Positions 53,837 to 62,942 of a DNA stretch of 64,000 nt are shown one piece after another. Position 1 is the stretch's first letter. Every line of letters begins with the position of its first letter. Source of the stretch: Parasedimentitalea psychrophila (GTDB taxonomy: Bacteria; Pseudomonadota; Alphaproteobacteria; Rhodobacterales; Rhodobacteraceae). A model generated the notes under the pieces. That model saw only the letters and a program-made list of their open reading frames with translations. It was not told the origin of the DNA and did not search any database. Where the stretch lies: assembly GCF_030285785.1 (NCBI RefSeq), contig NZ_CP127247.1:558001-622000 (forward strand), in the 5' to 3' direction. A program made the position numbers and the translations under genes.

Positions 53837-54463
53837 ATGTGGGATCGTAACCAAATGGCGGCGCGGGCCGCCCAAGAGCTGCAGGACGGCTGGTATGTAA
53901 ACCTCGGCATCGGCATTCCGACGCTGGTGTCCAACTATATCCCCGAGGGCATCGAGGTCACTCTGCAGTCGGAAAACGGCATGCTGGGCATGGGCCCCTT
54001 CCCGATTGAAGGCGATGAGGACGCGGATCTGATCAACGCCGGCAAACAGACCATCACCGAGCTGCCGCAGACCGCCTATTTCGACTCGGCACAAAGCTTT
54101 GCGATGATCCGCGGCGGCAAGATCGCCATGGCGATTCTGGGCGCCATGGAAGTGGCTGAAAACGGCGATCTGGCAAACTGGATGATTCCCGGCAAGCTGG
54201 TCAAAGGCATGGGCGGCGCCATGGATCTGGTGGCCGGCGTGGGCCGTGTTGTGGTGGTGATGGATCACACCAACAAGCACGGTGTCTCCAAGCTGCTGAA
54301 AGACTGCACTCTGCCACTGACCGGCAAGGCGGTGGTTGATCGCATCATCACCAACCTCGGCGTTCTGGACGTGGTGACAGGCGGCTTGAAGATCGTCGAA
54401 ACCGCCGACGGCGTGACTGAGGCCGAGCTGCGCGCCGCCACCGAGGCCACAATCGTCGGTTAA
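53837..54463 (+). CDS. 3-oxoacid CoA-transferase subunit B
   Basis: 208 residues. It has the catalytic glutamate in [12 protein letters not shown], the [20 protein letters not shown] start and [12 protein letters not shown], all standard subunit B marks. AAGGAGA ribosome site. Closely spaced with subunit A, ended by a hairpin 30 bases downstream. Confidence 0.95.
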   Translation: MWDRNQMAARAAQELQDGWYVNLGIGIPTLVSNYIPEGIEVTLQSENGMLGMGPFPIEGDEDADLINAGKQTITELPQTAYFDSAQSFAMIRGGKIAMAILGAMEVAENGDLANWMIPGKLVKGMGGAMDLVAGVGRVVVVMDHTNKHGVSKLLKDCTLPLTGKAVVDRIITNLGVLDVVTGGLKIVETADGVTEAELRAATEATIVG

Positions 54464-54492
54464 TGCACGTAGACATCTTACCGATAAATAAG

Positions 54493-54520
54493 CAGGCCCG
54501 CCCTTATTGGAGCGGGCCTG
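54493..54520 (+). terminator. Terminator hairpin after the CoA-transferase genes
   Basis: CAGGCCCGC / GCGGGCCTG, 9-base perfect stem and ten-base loop, 30 bases after the subunit B stop. Only two T's follow. Confidence 0.6.
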
Positions 54521-54564
54521 TTGCGTGAAAAACCGATCGGGATCTGGCAGAATTGCGTTTCAAC

Positions 54565-55077
54565 CTAGCTAAGCCCTACCCCGATGCTCTCTCCGTCTCC
54601 TACACGGGATCTGGGTCGCAGAGTCTTATATACTGCCCCAGTCTGGGGGTTGAGCAGCTCCCACATGTAAACCTTGCTATCGAACCAGTTGACCGAAATT
54701 TCCCGGCCCCCTTCGAACACGATGACACAGTATTTGCTGCCCGAAAGATCACAGGAATCACGCTGCAGGACATAGATATTGAAAGGGTCCATCGTGTTTC
54801 GTTGTATCAGGTGCACCGCCTTGTCCAGTTTGCCAGTCACCACAAGGGCACCGACAAACATCGCAATACTCGTAGCAATCAGCCCAAGACCTGAAAAATT
54901 GCGCAAAGGGTTGGCTTCTTTTATGGACGACCCAAAGGACACAAAAACAAGCCGCCCTATGAAACCTGCAAGGGCAATCAGACCAACGATGATGCCCGGC
55001 CCTATCAGTCCCTGTATTCCCGAGGTCAAAGACGAAATATCAATCCCAATTTCCAAATCACTCTCCCAAAAATGCAA
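54565..55077 (-). CDS. Unrecognised membrane protein
   Basis: 170 residues. I do not recognise it. Two hydrophobic stretches (about 24-48 IGPGIIVGLIALAGFIGRLV, about 63-82 GLGLIATSIAMFVGALVV) lie at the N-terminal half; the C-terminal half is soluble with two cysteines (CDLSGSKYC), WFDSKVYMWELLN, and TGAVYKTLRPRS. Its DNA is visibly more AT-rich than the neighbours, and there is no co-directional partner: converging and unrelated genes flank it, so it may be acquired. An alternative TTG start after GGGAGAG would shorten it by about 7 residues. Confidence 0.6.
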   Translation of the reverse strand: MHFWESDLEIGIDISSLTSGIQGLIGPGIIVGLIALAGFIGRLVFVSFGSSIKEANPLRNFSGLGLIATSIAMFVGALVVTGKLDKAVHLIQRNTMDPFNIYVLQRDSCDLSGSKYCVIVFEGGREISVNWFDSKVYMWELLNPQTGAVYKTLRPRSRVGDGESIGVGLS

Positions 55078-55199
55078 CTTTAAGCAATGTGAGGGTGATG
55101 CGGATCGCGTCTGGCGAAATTATGGCAACGTCTAGCCATTTAAGTGAACCACTGGGGAAATAACCGGGCAACGCTCTTCGCACCACCATCCAGCTGTTG

Positions 55200-56006
55200 T
55201 TAGTTCATCGTCCGGAACACACATCCATCGGAAATCAACTGGGGTGGCGTCAGGCACAGGCCCTTGGCCACCTGAAAGGCCGCCAGCACCAAGGGCACGT
55301 AATCGCGGGTCTCGGCAAAGGGCGGCACCCCCTGATGGCTCTGCACTGATCCCGCGCCGGCATTATAGCCGGCCAGCACCAGCATCGGATCGCCGCCAAA
55401 CTCCTCCATCAGCCAGTCCAGATAGCGGACACCGCCCTGAATGTTCTGCTGTGCAGCCAACGCATCACTCACATCAAACCGTGCAGCGGTCTCTGGCATC
55501 AGCTGCATCAACCCCTGCGCCCCGGCGGCACTGACCGCCTCCACCTGCCCCGCCGATTCCACCGCAATCACCGCCAGAATCAGCGCCGGTGATACTTTGG
55601 TGCCAATGCTGGCAGTCAGAATCGAGATCCCCTGCGCGCCCGCAATGTCCTGCATCAGTTGCAACCGCGGCGCGGTCACCGGCTCGCCCCCTGCCAGAAC
55701 CATCAGAGCCTGCTCCAGCCGACCCGGCCCCGAAGCCGCCAGATCAGGCGAGACCTGTTCCCAGAACCAGCCATACCGCCCTACGGGCTGCTCCACATCG
55801 CCATCACCTGTCGCTGCCGGGCTATCCGCCACAGCAACCGGTGCCTGCGGCGGCTCTATCTGTATGGTTATTCTGTTCCCGCTACCCGGTTGCGGTGGCC
55901 GCACCCGTTTTGCCTCAAAACTCGGAAAGGGCGCCGGCGTCTCAGCCAGCCCCCAGACCGGAATGGACAGAGCAATCACTGCCAAAGACGCAATTCGAAG
56001 AAACAT
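55200..56006 (-). CDS. Secreted lytic transglycosylase (SLT domain)
   Basis: 268 residues. Signal peptide 1-21 (LAVIALSIPVWGLAE). The SLT fold runs from about residue 135: LAVIAVESAGQVEAVSAAGAQGLMQLMPET, with Glu in AVESAG as the expected acid, then QGGVRYLDWLMEEF and LAGYNAGAGSVQ. It cleaves peptidoglycan glycan strands in the periplasm. The gene is preceded by a 21-base palindrome and lies divergent from the pilus locus, where a dedicated transglycosylase would be useful for opening the wall; that link is inferred. Confidence 0.9.
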   Translation of the reverse strand: MFLRIASLAVIALSIPVWGLAETPAPFPSFEAKRVRPPQPGSGNRITIQIEPPQAPVAVADSPAATGDGDVEQPVGRYGWFWEQVSPDLAASGPGRLEQALMVLAGGEPVTAPRLQLMQDIAGAQGISILTASIGTKVSPALILAVIAVESAGQVEAVSAAGAQGLMQLMPETAARFDVSDALAAQQNIQGGVRYLDWLMEEFGGDPMLVLAGYNAGAGSVQSHQGVPPFAETRDYVPLVLAAFQVAKGLCLTPPQLISDGCVFRTMN

Positions 56007-56358
56007 GGGCCCGCCTTGATGATAATTTTTAACAAATTATCAAGGATTGCAGCCAAAAAACCAGAACTTACGGCCGAATTCTGGCGATACCGCCACAATT
56101 GCCACTCCCCGCCCCACCTCTGCCTTGAATATTTATGATAAATGAATAATCAAATCATTAACTTTCAATGCCTTAGCCTAGATATTGTCAAAGAGTTAAA
56201 CTAAGGCGTCAGAGTCCAGATTTTGGCCCAAATGCTGCCACGCTCAAAGGGGTATAAGTGTTCATACCAAGTCGAACGGAGCTTCGCAGGAGAGAGCAGG
56301 CTCACACCACGGACGGCAAGGTGGAAACAAAACTTTTAGATCCCTGGAGGGACACTCA
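56007..56358. other. 352-base gap upstream of the pilus locus
   Basis: Divergent region between the transglycosylase and the first pilin. It holds a 21-base palindrome (56021), an AT-rich stretch (56120-56200) with GTTAAAC and ATTAACTT near 56158-56202, and a small GGTAT/ATACC stem near 56251. The pilin leader is long (GGAGGG ribosome site just before 56359). No open frame or RNA gene recognised. Confidence 0.6.
56021..56041. promoter_or_regulatory. Perfect 21-base palindrome upstream of the transglycosylase
   Basis: GATAATTT, five bases (TTAAC), AAATTATC. It begins 14 bases before the transglycosylase ATG on the minus strand. Likely operator or hairpin; TTAAC in the centre resembles a CtrA half-site. 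Confidence 0.45.
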
Positions 56359-56547
56359 ATGATTAAATTCTTCAAAAACTTCCGCAAAGACGAAGCTGGC
56401 GCCGTGACTGTTGACTGGGTTGTTCTGACCGCCGCTGTTGCCGCTCTGGCCGGCGTTGTTTACACCTCGATCGAAACTGGCGCTTCCGACCTGACCTCAC
56501 AGACAGGTACATACCTGTCGGGTAAAGGTCCAGTAGACCCGGTCTAA
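56359..56547 (+). CDS. Flp family type IVb pilin (first copy)
   Basis: 62 residues: short basic leader (KFFKNFRKDEAG), then AVTVDWVVLTAAVAALAGVV hydrophobic helix. Prepilin cleavage is expected after the glycine. In usual Flp pilins the next residues are ATAIEYGLI with Glu5 and Tyr6; here positions 5 and 6 are Asp and Trp (AVTVDW). The mature pilin has about 48 residues. It is followed by a perfect 14-base terminator, so it probably accumulates more than downstream proteins. Confidence 0.88.
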   Translation: MIKFFKNFRKDEAGAVTVDWVVLTAAVAALAGVVYTSIETGASDLTSQTGTYLSGKGPVDPV

Positions 56548-56574
56548 TTCGCCAGTCTTAGTGGTATAAGTTTT

Positions 56575-56609
56575 GGGGCCGCGTCTTTGATCCAAAGACG
56601 CGGCCCTTT
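56575..56609 (+). terminator. Strong terminator between the two pilin genes
   Basis: GGGCCGCGTCTTTG / CAAAGACGCGGCCC, perfect 14-base stem with loop ATC, followed by TTT. Partial read-through to the second pilin and cpaB is likely. Confidence 0.8.
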
Positions 56610-56638
56610 GCCCAGGAACACTCAAACCGAGGTTCGCA

Positions 56639-56815
56639 ATGAATAAATTTAAGTCATTTTTCAAAGGTGATGACGGTGCCGTCACGGTTGATTGGGTGGT
56701 CCTTACCGCTGCGATCGTTGGCCTGGTCGTTCTGATTGCCTCAGCGATGCAAGACGGTGCGCTTGGACTGGCCGATGGATTGGCAAGCTATATGTCGAAC
56801 TGGTCTTTCAGCTGA
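56639..56815 (+). CDS. Flp family type IVb pilin (second copy)
   Basis: 58 residues, too short for most gene finders: MNKFKSFFKGDDG, AVTVDWVVLTAAIVGLVVLI, then a short acidic/polar tail ending MSNWSFS. It shares AVTVDWVVLTAA with the first pilin, so both have Asp5-Trp6. The tail differs, which suggests different surface properties or a minor pilin. No separate promoter seen; lies after the terminator. Confidence 0.85.
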   Translation: MNKFKSFFKGDDGAVTVDWVVLTAAIVGLVVLIASAMQDGALGLADGLASYMSNWSFS

Positions 56816-56940
56816 CCTCCCCATTTGGGTCCGCCCCGCCGCAACGGCGGTGCATCATCTAAACCGATTACTCAGATTCGAGTGATATAGCTTTCGAAAC
56901 CGCCATCGGCATCCTGGCGACCCCAAAGAGAGGTAACACA

Positions 56941-57801
56941 ATGCGCGCAGTTTTCGGACTGGTTTTGATTGTCGGTCTCGCCCTGGCAGGCAGCGCGGTG
57001 ATGATGGCCAAGAATTACATAGCCAAGTACCAATATGCCCTGGCCCAGGCCAATGCACAGAAGGTTGAGAATATCGCAACCGTCGATGTGTTTGTTGCCA
57101 ACCGCGCGTTGAAATACGGTGAACGGCTGACCCAGGACGCGGTGCGACTGGTGCAATGGCCCCAAGACAGCCTTCCCGAGGGCACATATTCCACCCTGGA
57201 AGCCCTGTTCCCGCCAGAGTTCAAAGGCGAGTTCCGGGTTGTGTTGCGCACGGTCGAGCCAAACGAGGCTGTTCTTGCCGTAAAAATCACCAAACCCGGC
57301 GAGGATGCGGGCATTACCTCGCGCCTGAAACGCGGCATGCGGGCCTTTGCCATCAAGGTTGATGTTTCGTCCGGGGTGTCTGGATTTTTGCGCCCAGGCG
57401 ACCGGGTCGACGTCTATTGGACAGGCAGTCTCGGTCAGGCCGATGAGCGCCGCAGCGGTGAGCTGACCCGTTTGATCCAGGCCAATATCGAACTGATTGC
57501 CATCGACCAGAGCGCTGGCGGTGACATTGACAGTGCCAGCATTGCCCGCACGGTGACCGTATCGGCACTGCCCAAACAGGTGGCCGCACTGGCCCAGGCC
57601 CAGACCACCGGGCGGTTGTCGCTCTCCCTGGTTGGCGCCGGCGATGATACAATTGCCTCCTTTGTCGAAGTGGATCAACGCTCTCTGCTGGGGTTGGGCG
57701 AACGTGTGGCAGCCCCGGAACGAGAGACCGAACGGGTCTGTACCATCCGCACCCGCCGTGGCGCCGAAGTGGTGGAAATCCCGATCCCCTGCAGCAACTA
57801 G
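56941..57801 (+). CDS. cpaB: Flp pilus assembly protein CpaB
   Basis: 286 residues. N-terminal membrane anchor (RAVFGLVLIVGLALAGSAVM), then the SAF-type domain (VDVFVANRALKYGERLTQDAV) and the RcpC/CpaB C-terminal domain with GDRVDVYWTG. CpaB is a periplasmic/inner-membrane component of the Tad machine that aligns with the secretin. Preceded by SD GAGAGG. A terminator follows before cpaC. Confidence 0.92.
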   Translation: MRAVFGLVLIVGLALAGSAVMMAKNYIAKYQYALAQANAQKVENIATVDVFVANRALKYGERLTQDAVRLVQWPQDSLPEGTYSTLEALFPPEFKGEFRVVLRTVEPNEAVLAVKITKPGEDAGITSRLKRGMRAFAIKVDVSSGVSGFLRPGDRVDVYWTGSLGQADERRSGELTRLIQANIELIAIDQSAGGDIDSASIARTVTVSALPKQVAALAQAQTTGRLSLSLVGAGDDTIASFVEVDQRSLLGLGERVAAPERETERVCTIRTRRGAEVVEIPIPCSN

Positions 57802-57847
57802 GCCGCTCCCCGGGCCGGAGCGGAGGCTGCACGAGACCTGCCATATG

Positions 57848-57874
57848 AAAGCCGCTCATCCTGGGCGGCTTTTT
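57848..57874 (+). terminator. Terminator between cpaB and cpaC
   Basis: AAAGCCGC / GCGGCTTT stem with a nine-base loop and a T5 run (57870-57874), 46 bases after the cpaB stop. It implies cpaC and downstream genes use read-through or their own promoter. Confidence 0.75.
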
Positions 57875-58014
57875 CGCATCTCTGTTGCTCAGTCCACACA
57901 ATGCGGCGGGCTTCGCAGCCAATGATTCTTGCTAATATCGGCAAACTGATCCACAGTACGACAAAAGACGGGCAAAAGACCCGACAACGAGGCGTGATCC
58001 GAGAGGCAGGTCAC

Positions 58015-59403
58015 ATGGCATTTAGAACGACATTAGCAGCAGCCCTAACCGGGGTTGCTTTGATTTGCACACCGGTCGCGGATACCGCCTGGGCCGAAGG
58101 TCTGCGGGTTGTCAAAAAGGGCACCGCCACCAAGCTTGCGGTGCCAATGAACCGGGCGGTGGTGGTCGAAAGCGACGTTCCCTTCTCGGAACTCAGCATT
58201 GCCAACCCCGGAATTGCAGATATTTCGTCGCTGTCGGACCGCACCATCTATGTATTGGGCAAGTCGCCCGGCGTGACCACGCTCACCCTGCTGGACGCCA
58301 CCGGCCGCTTGATCACCAATGTTGACGTGCATGTCGCTGCTGATGTCAGCGAATTCAAGGAACGGCTGCGGCAGATCCTTCCCGATGAGAAAATCGAAGT
58401 GCGCACCGCCAATGATGGCATTGTGCTGTCCGGTACCGTGTCCAGCGCCGCCCGCCTGCAACGGGCGATGGATCTCGCCGAACGCTATGCCCCCGAGCGG
58501 GTGTCAAACCTGATGTCCGTTGGTGGCGTGCAGCAAGTGATGCTCAAGGTTCGCTTTGCTGAGATGCAGCGTTCGGTGTCCAAATCACTCAGCTCATCCA
58601 TTGCGCTGGGTGGCACTAGCTTTGCTGCCAAAACGGGTACTTGGCTGCAAAACGGGAATGGTCTCGGCACTCCAGTGACTCCGCAGGACGGAACCCTTGG
58701 CACGGTCTTATTCGGTTTTGACATCGGATCGACCCAGGTTGGCCTGCTGCTGGAAGCGTTGGAACAAAAAGGCATGGTCCGCACCCTGGCGGAGCCCAAT
58801 CTGGCGGCCCTGTCCGGCCAAGAGGCAAAGTTCCTGGCGGGCGGCGAATACCCGGTGCCGGTGGCGCAAGAAGACGGCGTGACCACGATCGAGTTCAAGC
58901 CTTTCGGCATCGAAATGAACTTTATTCCGCGTGTCATCGACGGCGACCTCATCAATCTAGAGCTCGTCACCGCTGTCTCGGCGATCGACACCACCAATTC
59001 AATAAATGTGAGTGGCCTATCGGTTGCTGCTTTTTCGCGCCGCGAGGCATCCACAACTGTTGAAATGCGCGATGGTGAAAGCTTTGCCATTGCAGGCCTG
59101 ATCCAGGATGATTTCCTAGACAATAGCGCCCAACTGCCCTGGATCGGCGATGTTCCCATTCTGGGGGCGCTGTTCCGCAGCGCCGACTATCAACGCAACC
59201 AAACCGAACTGGTGGTCATTATCAGCGCCCATCTGGTCACCCCCACACGCGGCGAGGCGCTGAGCCTGCCGACGGACCGGGTCAAACCGCCCAGCGAAAA
59301 TGACCTGTTCCTGTTTGGGCGTATATCGCGGAACCAGGATGGCCCGGCCGGTGAAATTGCCCGACAAGACTTCAGCGGCTCCTATGGCTATGTGTTGGAC
59401 TAA
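58015..59403 (+). CDS. cpaC: Type II/III secretin, Flp pilus outer-membrane channel (CpaC/RcpA)
   Basis: 462 residues from ATG 58015, where a signal peptide starts (RTTLAAALTGVALICTPV, cut near AWA); longer upstream frames lack one. N domains include the BON-like segment (EFKERLRQILPDEKIEV) and secretin body with VQQVMLKVRFAEMQRSVSK, GGEYPVPVAQ, GIEMNFIPRV and LPWIGDVPILGALFRS, a standard secretin core. It makes the outer-membrane pore for the pilus. SD GAGAGGCAGG. Confidence 0.94.
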   Translation: MAFRTTLAAALTGVALICTPVADTAWAEGLRVVKKGTATKLAVPMNRAVVVESDVPFSELSIANPGIADISSLSDRTIYVLGKSPGVTTLTLLDATGRLITNVDVHVAADVSEFKERLRQILPDEKIEVRTANDGIVLSGTVSSAARLQRAMDLAERYAPERVSNLMSVGGVQQVMLKVRFAEMQRSVSKSLSSSIALGGTSFAAKTGTWLQNGNGLGTPVTPQDGTLGTVLFGFDIGSTQVGLLLEALEQKGMVRTLAEPNLAALSGQEAKFLAGGEYPVPVAQEDGVTTIEFKPFGIEMNFIPRVIDGDLINLELVTAVSAIDTTNSINVSGLSVAAFSRREASTTVEMRDGESFAIAGLIQDDFLDNSAQLPWIGDVPILGALFRSADYQRNQTELVVIISAHLVTPTRGEALSLPTDRVKPPSENDLFLFGRISRNQDGPAGEIARQDFSGSYGYVLD

Positions 59404-59418
59404 TAAAGGATGGCACAG

Positions 59419-60045
59419 ATGATTAAGAAAGCAGCGATATTCGGACTGTGCCTGACGGCCGCCGCCTGCGAAAACGAAGCCGGCGGCGAGCTGCAGCGGG
59501 CGAGTTTTGGCAGTGCCACGCTGAACAACGCGCTGGTGATGAGCGGTGATCGGTCTTATGCGGTGCAACTGGCCAACCGTTTTGCCCTGGAAGTTCCGCC
59601 CACCATCAACTTTGACTTTGACAGTGCCAGCCTGGATGCCAACTCCCGTGCGGTGCTGGACCGCCAGGCGACCTGGATCAAACAGTTCCCCGAGGTGCGC
59701 TTTCGCGTTTACGGCCACACCGATTCAGTCGGATCATCCGGCTATAATAAATCGCTGGGCCTGCGCCGGGCGCGGGCTGCGGTGAGCTATCTGTCGTCGC
59801 GTGGCATCAGCCGGTCCCGTCTGGAAGCCGTTGTTTCACATGGCGAAACACAGCCTTTGATCGTCACTCAAGGGCGTGAACGTCAAAACCGGCGAACCGT
59901 AACCGAGGTCTCGGGGTTTCTGGAAACCCCCCCCTCGCTGCTGGACGGAAAATACGCTCAGGTGGTCTATCGCGAGTATATCGAAAGCGCAGTACCTACT
60001 TCAACACTGACTTCTGAACGGTCAATTGCCACTGTCGCTGAATAA
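59419..60045 (+). CDS. OmpA family lipoprotein of the pilus locus
   Basis: 208 residues from ATG 59419 (AAGGA at nine bases; an ATG three codons upstream is too close). Lipobox LTAAAC is visible at residues about 12-17, followed by an OmpA-like peptidoglycan-binding domain (INFDFDSASLDANSRAVLDR, VYGHTDSVGSSGYNKSLGLRRA, SHGETQPL). It occupies the position where cpaD is found in Caulobacter, and probably anchors the secretin to the wall. Its C terminus is acid-poor and ends in TVAE. Confidence 0.9.
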   Translation: MIKKAAIFGLCLTAAACENEAGGELQRASFGSATLNNALVMSGDRSYAVQLANRFALEVPPTINFDFDSASLDANSRAVLDRQATWIKQFPEVRFRVYGHTDSVGSSGYNKSLGLRRARAAVSYLSSRGISRSRLEAVVSHGETQPLIVTQGRERQNRRTVTEVSGFLETPPSLLDGKYAQVVYREYIESAVPTSTLTSERSIATVAE

Positions 60046-60078
60046 ACTAGGCGTCACGCGACTGTTTAGCATTTCCCA

Positions 60079-60110
60079 ACTATTGGGGCATTTTGGCCCC
60101 ACTATCGCCT
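60079..60110. terminator. Hairpin between the OmpA-like gene and cpaE
   Basis: TGGGGC / GCCCCA with six-base loop around 60085-60102. No T run. Possibly a weak terminator or mRNA end. Confidence 0.35.
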
Positions 60111-60214
60111 GATTTGCCACCCACATTATCCCCAACAGGTGACGTGCGCCGACTGAGTCGCACGTAGGAACGGACGGGTGAAACCTGCCGTTTCCCGCAA
60201 CGAGGATAATGGCA

Positions 60215-61453
60215 ATGAGCAGTGTAACGCCGCAACCAGAGACCAACGCAATTGTCGCCTGCACCGTCAGCCGCGACGTGCAGAACTTCGATTTGCTGAT
60301 CGAAGACATGGAAACCACAATGGGCGAAAGCTGGGGCGATCTTGGCTTTGCCGAGGCGCTGGCGTTTTTCAACCAGCCCGAAGCGGAAGCGCTGGAATTT
60401 ATCGCGCTGGCCATTGATGGCAACGATGAGGACAATCTGGTGCTGATGGGAGAAATCATCTCTCAGGCCAAGTCCCGCGATATCAAAGTGATCCTGATTG
60501 CCGAAGACGTCACCCCCGCCTCGCTGCACCAGTTGCTGCGCCAGGGCGCCGATGAATTTGTCCCCTACCCGCTTCCCGAACAGGAACTGCAGGCCGCGAT
60601 TGAGCGGGTGACCACGCCTGCTCCGGGACCGCAAGCCGCCAAGCCCAATCCGCATCAACTGCAATCCGGCAGTGCCCGCGAAGGCGCCGTGATCGTGTGT
60701 CAGGGTCTGGCCGGCGGCTCGGGCTCAACCACGCTGGCGGTCAATCTGGCCTGGGAACTGGCCGAGCTGAGCGAGCACGATAAACCAAGCGTCTGCCTGT
60801 TGGATTTCGATCTGCAGCACGGCTCGGTGGCCACCTATCTGGACCTGCCCCGCCGTGAGATCGTCATGGAGATGCTGGGCCAGATTGATGACATGGATGC
60901 CGAGATGTTTGGCCAGGCGCTGCTGTCGTTCCAGGACAAGCTGCAGGTTCTGACCGCGCCCTCTGAAATGGTGCCGCTGGATTTCTTTTCAGCCGAGGAC
61001 ATCGAACGCATTGTTGGTATGGCGCGCAGCCATTTCGACTTTGTGGTGATCGACCTGCCGCGCACCCTGGTGCAATGGTCAGAAAGCGTTCTCAACATGG
61101 CGCATGTCTATTTTGCACTGATTGAGCTCGACATGCGCTCGGCGCAGAATGCCCTGCGGATGAAACGGGCATTGCAATCCGAAGAGCTGCCATTCGAGAA
61201 GCTGCGTTTCACCCTGAACCGGGCCCCCAAATTCACCGACCTGAGCGGCAAGAGCCGGGTCAAGCGGATGGCTGAATCCCTCGGCATCTCAATTGATCTG
61301 CAATTGCCGGATGGTGGCAAGCCGGTGACCCAATGCTGCGATCACGGGCTTCCTCTGGCGATCTCTGCACCCAAGAATCCGCTGCGCAAGGAAATTGCCA
61401 AACTGGCTCTGTCCCTTCACGAGTTGGGCCAGCAAGACGTTGCCGCAGCCTGA
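60215..61453 (+). CDS. cpaE: Pilus assembly ATPase-like protein CpaE/TadZ
   Basis: 412 residues from ATG 60215 (AGGA eight bases before; an in-frame ATG at 60209 is only two bases from it). N-terminal receiver-like domain without a clear phospho-aspartate, then a MinD/ParA-type domain. Its P loop reads AGGSGSTTLAVNLA, lacking both lysines of KGGxGKTT, a known trait of TadZ proteins; LLDFDLQHGSVATYLDL follows. TadZ positions the Tad machine at a pole and need not hydrolyse ATP well. Confidence 0.9.
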   Translation: MSSVTPQPETNAIVACTVSRDVQNFDLLIEDMETTMGESWGDLGFAEALAFFNQPEAEALEFIALAIDGNDEDNLVLMGEIISQAKSRDIKVILIAEDVTPASLHQLLRQGADEFVPYPLPEQELQAAIERVTTPAPGPQAAKPNPHQLQSGSAREGAVIVCQGLAGGSGSTTLAVNLAWELAELSEHDKPSVCLLDFDLQHGSVATYLDLPRREIVMEMLGQIDDMDAEMFGQALLSFQDKLQVLTAPSEMVPLDFFSAEDIERIVGMARSHFDFVVIDLPRTLVQWSESVLNMAHVYFALIELDMRSAQNALRMKRALQSEELPFEKLRFTLNRAPKFTDLSGKSRVKRMAESLGISIDLQLPDGGKPVTQCCDHGLPLAISAPKNPLRKEIAKLALSLHELGQQDVAAA

Positions 61454-61478
61454 TACAAATCGCCCCTGGAGGTCGTAA

Positions 61479-62942
61479 ATGTTTTCCAAATACAAAAAAA
61501 ATTCTGCGGCAGCGACGCCGGCAGGCAAGGTCTCCAGACTGAAGGCCGCCAAACCAGCCGAGGTGATAACCCCTAAAGCAGCGGCCAATCAAAGCGCCTC
61601 CCTGCGCCGACCGATGCCCTTAACCGCTGACGAATCTGCCCCTCAGGACAAGGAACGCAAGCGCAAGGAACGGCTAGGCGAGATCAAGATCCAGCTGCAC
61701 CGCGAACTGTTGGAACAGCTGAACCTGGCCGCCCTGGAAACCGCCAACGAGACCGAACTGCGCGCCGAAATCACCTCTATCGCCACCGAGATTCTGGAAG
61801 AAAAGGGCATTGTTCTTAACCGCGACGACCGCCAGACCCTGACCAAAGATCTCTATGACGAGGTCACCGGCCTGGGCCCGCTGGAAATTCTGCTGCGTGA
61901 CGATACCGTCAACGATATTCTGGTCAATGGCCCGCAACAGGTGTTTGTTGAGCGCGACGGCAAGCTACAGCTCAGTGATGTCACCTTTAAGGACGAAAAG
62001 CATCTTCTTAGGATCATTGATAAAATCGTCTCTGCCGTGGGGCGTCGCGTCGATGAATCCAATCCTTATGTTGATGCCCGGCTGGCCGATGGCTCGCGCT
62101 TTAACGCGATGGTGCCGCCGATTGCAGTGGATGGATCGCTGGTTTCGATCCGAAAGTTTAAAAAAGACAAGTTGGGCATCGATGACTTGGTGAATTTCGG
62201 GGCTTTCACCGAGGAAATGGCTGCATATCTGCAAGCGGCGGTGGCCACCCGGCTCAACATTGTCGTCTCGGGCGGCACCGGATCGGGTAAAACAACCGCG
62301 CTGAACGCCCTGTCCAGTTTCATTGACAACGCCGAACGCATCCTGACCATCGAAGACACCGCGGAGCTTCAGTTGCAACAGACCCACGTCGGCCGGATGG
62401 AAAGCCGCCCGCCCAACGTCGAGGGCAAGGGCGAAGTCTCGCCCCGGGATTGTCTGAAAAACGCCCTGCGGATGCGCCCCGACCGCATCATCGTCGGCGA
62501 GACCCGCGGCGAGGAAGTCATCGACATGTTGCAGGCGATGAACACGGGCCACGACGGATCCATGACCACCATCCACGCCAACTCGGCCCGCGATGGGGTC
62601 AGCCGCCTGGAGAACATGATTGCGATGTCCGGTATTGAAATGCCGCTCAAGGCGGTCCGCAGTCAGATTTCCTCGGCGGTGAACCTGATCGTACAGGTCT
62701 CACGGCTGCAGGATGGCTCGCGCCGCATGACCTCGATCACCGAAATCACCGGCATGGAGGGCGACGTGATCTCGATGCAGGAAATCTTTCGCTACCAGCG
62801 CGTTGGCCTGACCCCCGAAAACAAGATCATCGGCCATTTCACCGCCACTGGCGTGCGCAGCCACTTTTCGGAACGCTTCCGCATGTGGGGCTATGACTTA
62901 CCGGGCGCGATTTACGAGCCCACCACGATGGAGGCACACTGA
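61479..62942 (+). CDS. cpaF: Tad secretion ATPase (CpaF/TadA)
   Basis: 487 residues. An N-terminal low-complexity tail, then the helical and ATPase domain: Walker [10 protein letters not shown] (265-273), [12 protein letters not shown], Walker B/His region [20 protein letters not shown] and [11 protein letters not shown]. It powers pilus extension and retraction. Its stop overlaps the next ATG by one base (TGATG). Confidence 0.96.
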   Translation: MFSKYKKNSAAATPAGKVSRLKAAKPAEVITPKAAANQSASLRRPMPLTADESAPQDKERKRKERLGEIKIQLHRELLEQLNLAALETANETELRAEITSIATEILEEKGIVLNRDDRQTLTKDLYDEVTGLGPLEILLRDDTVNDILVNGPQQVFVERDGKLQLSDVTFKDEKHLLRIIDKIVSAVGRRVDESNPYVDARLADGSRFNAMVPPIAVDGSLVSIRKFKKDKLGIDDLVNFGAFTEEMAAYLQAAVATRLNIVVSGGTGSGKTTALNALSSFIDNAERILTIEDTAELQLQQTHVGRMESRPPNVEGKGEVSPRDCLKNALRMRPDRIIVGETRGEEVIDMLQAMNTGHDGSMTTIHANSARDGVSRLENMIAMSGIEMPLKAVRSQISSAVNLIVQVSRLQDGSRRMTSITEITGMEGDVISMQEIFRYQRVGLTPENKIIGHFTATGVRSHFSERFRMWGYDLPGAIYEPTTMEAH

